Shown here: piece by piece, positions 4,422-5,631 of the stretch | How positions within the stretch are numbered: position 1 is the first letter of the stretch | How the letters are laid out: every line of letters begins with the position of its first letter | Program-made: the position numbers and the translations under genes | The notes under the pieces: generated by a model | Database searches by the model: none | What the model saw: the letters and a program-made list of their open reading frames with translations, nothing else | What the model was told of the DNA's origin: nothing | Assembly (NCBI GenBank): GCA_031178025.1 | Contig: JAPSJU010000145.1 | Location: 1-5,631, forward strand | Source: Agromyces sp. | GTDB taxonomy: Bacteria; Actinomycetota; Actinomycetes; Actinomycetales; Microbacteriaceae | DNA: 5,631 nt | Direction of reading: 5' to 3'

Positions 4422-5631
4422 CCGACACCGTCACGACCACCACGACCATCGACGCACTCGACGAGGCCGCCGCCGCGGCGCGCGACGCCTACGCCGTCAC
4501 GGTCGCCTCGACGGCCGCCGAACGCGCGGCGTGGCTCACCGCCGCCGCCGACGCGCTCGACGCGGCGGGCCCCGAGCTCATCGGCATCGCCGACGAGGAG
4601 TCGCACCTCGGCGCGGCCCGCCTGACGGGCGAGCTCGCCCGCACCACGTCGCAGCTGCGGCTCTTCGCCGAGGCCATCGTCGAGGGGTCCTACCTCGAGG
4701 CGACGATCGACCACCCGAACGCCACGACCATCCCGCCCCGGCCGGACCTCCGGCGGATGCTCCGCCCGCTCGGTCCCGTCGCCGTCTTCGGGGCGTCGAA
4801 CTTCCCCTTCGCGTTCTCCGCAGCGGGCGGCGACACCGCATCGGCGCTCGCCGCGGGCTGCCCGGTCATCGTGAAGGGACACCCCGCCCACCCGCGGCTC
4901 TCGCGTCGCACCGCCGAGATCGTCTCGGATGCGCTCGTCGCTGCGGGTGCCCCCGGCGGCATCCTCGGACACGTCGAGGGCCATGACACGGGCATCGCGC
5001 TCGTGCAGCATCCCGCGATCCGCGCCGTGGGCTTCACCGGTTCCCTCCACGGCGGTCGCGCCCTCTTCGACCTGGCGTGCGCCCGCCCCGATCCGATCCC
5101 GTTCTACGGGGAGCTCAGCGCCGTCAACCCGGTGCTCATCACGCGCGCGGCGCTCGACGCCAGGGCCGACGAGCTCGCGGCGGGCCTCGCGGCCTCGTTC
5201 ACCCTCGGCGCCGGGCAGTTCTGCACGAACCCGGGCGTCGTGTTCGTGCCGGAGGGATCCGACTTCGCCGAGCGGGTCGCGGCGTCCGTGCCGGATGCCC
5301 CGGTGCCGATGCTCACCGACGGCATCGCGTCGGCGTTCGCCGACGGGCTCGCGAGCCTCTCCGCCCGGCCCGACGTGTCGGTCGTCGCGGGCGACCCGGT
5401 GCAGCGCGCCGGCATGGGAGCGCCCGTGGTGCTCGCCACCACCACCACCGCGGTGCTCGCCGAACCGGCCGCCCTCCTCACCGAGTGCTTCGGCCCGTCG
5501 ACCCTCGTCGTCGAGTACGCCGAGGTGGCCGACGCGCTCGACGCCATCCGCGCCATCGGCGGCTCGCTCACGGCGACCGTGCACGCCGAGCCGGGCGAGC
5601 AGCTCGGCGACATCCTCGCGGTGCTCACCGA
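4418..5631 (+). CDS. 2,5-dioxopentanoate (alpha-ketoglutarate semialdehyde) dehydrogenase, cut by the right edge
   Basis: The frame starts at the ATG in the ATGA overlap and stays open to the window end, giving 404 residues; relatives have about 500, so roughly a fifth is missing. Aldehyde dehydrogenase features in order are FGASNFPFAFS (124-134, cofactor and oxyanion Asn128), VKGHPAHP (152-159, Lys153), VGFTGS (204-209), general base Glu232 in GELSAVNP, catalytic Cys269 in GQFCTNPG, and ECFGP (356-360). The ASNFPFAFS and KxHPAHP segments are typical of the ketoglutarate semialdehyde dehydrogenase branch rather than betaine-aldehyde or succinate-semialdehyde enzymes. It should oxidise the KdgD product to 2-oxoglutarate with NAD(P)+ (EC 1.2.1.26) and so close the pathway. 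NADP use is usual in this branch but is not proven here. Residues 4-11 are mostly threonine and probably precede the fold. Confidence 0.92.
   Translation, partial: MTDTVTTTTTIDALDEAAAAARDAYAVTVASTAAERAAWLTAAADALDAAGPELIGIADEESHLGAARLTGELARTTSQLRLFAEAIVEGSYLEATIDHPNATTIPPRPDLRRMLRPLGPVAVFGASNFPFAFSAAGGDTASALAAGCPVIVKGHPAHPRLSRRTAEIVSDALVAAGAPGGILGHVEGHDTGIALVQHPAIRAVGFTGSLHGGRALFDLACARPDPIPFYGELSAVNPVLITRAALDARADELAAGLAASFTLGAGQFCTNPGVVFVPEGSDFAERVAASVPDAPVPMLTDGIASAFADGLASLSARPDVSVVAGDPVQRAGMGAPVVLATTTTAVLAEPAALLTECFGPSTLVVEYAEVADALDAIRAIGGSLTATVHAEPGEQLGDILAVLT

Noticed and set aside
4058..5584. 508-codon minus-strand open frame opposite the aldehyde dehydrogenase
   Set aside because: It is longer than the real gene's visible part, but is low-complexity Gly/Arg/Glu-rich sequence with no motif. 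The plus strand carries intact ALDH catalytic motifs.
1..5631. Search for CRISPR arrays, tRNA or rRNA genes, insertion sequences, toxin-antitoxin or defence genes
   Set aside because: The window is almost fully covered by six catabolic or regulatory genes. I saw no spaced direct repeats, cloverleaf-like segments, transposase motifs or terminal repeats.

Overview
The window is very GC-rich. Its coding frames are dominated by G/C-ending codons, its genes are packed with 4-bp start/stop overlaps, and its promoter-like elements are of actinobacterial type. It most resembles chromosomal DNA of a high-GC actinobacterium, perhaps a Microbacteriaceae-like genus; that placement is inferred from composition and gene style, not from a marker gene.

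Layout. A divergent regulatory region (about 1259-1444) separates two transcription units. Leftward (minus strand) are a LacI-family repressor (1258-230) and, overlapping it by 4 bp, the first 77 codons of an M24-type (creatinase/Xaa-Pro peptidase-like) protein that runs off the left edge (233-1). Rightward (plus strand) is a four-gene operon: an extended short-chain dehydrogenase resembling uronate dehydrogenase (1445-2377), a DHDPS-family 5-dehydro-4-deoxyglucarate dehydratase (2374-3312), a mandelate-racemase-type enolase-superfamily dehydratase or cycloisomerase (3309-4421), and a 2,5-dioxopentanoate (alpha-ketoglutarate semialdehyde) dehydrogenase cut by the right edge (4418-5631). Every same-strand junction is a 4-bp ATGA or GTGA overlap. 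The only gene-free stretch is the 186-bp divergent region.

How the genes work together. The four rightward genes read as an oxidative, non-phosphorylating sugar-acid pathway: uronate to aldarolactone or aldarate (SDR), to 5-dehydro-4-deoxyglucarate (enolase-superfamily enzyme), to 2,5-dioxopentanoate plus CO2 (KdgD), to 2-oxoglutarate (aldehyde dehydrogenase), which enters the TCA cycle. The last two steps are the best supported; the sugar entering the pathway is inferred.

Regulation. Two closely related palindromes with the CG centre typical of LacI-family operators lie 67 bp apart. Each sits where I predict the start of transcription of one of two overlapping divergent promoters, so the LacI protein probably represses both the catabolic operon and itself.

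I see no mobile element, RNA gene, CRISPR array or clearly new system. The points most worth a second look are the paired operators, an Asp-to-Asn change in the expected catalytic His-Asp dyad of the enolase-superfamily enzyme, the uncertain substrate of the SDR, a lone TTA codon and a perfect 16-bp palindrome just before the last gene, and an over-used hexamer that seems to drive synonymous codon choice.
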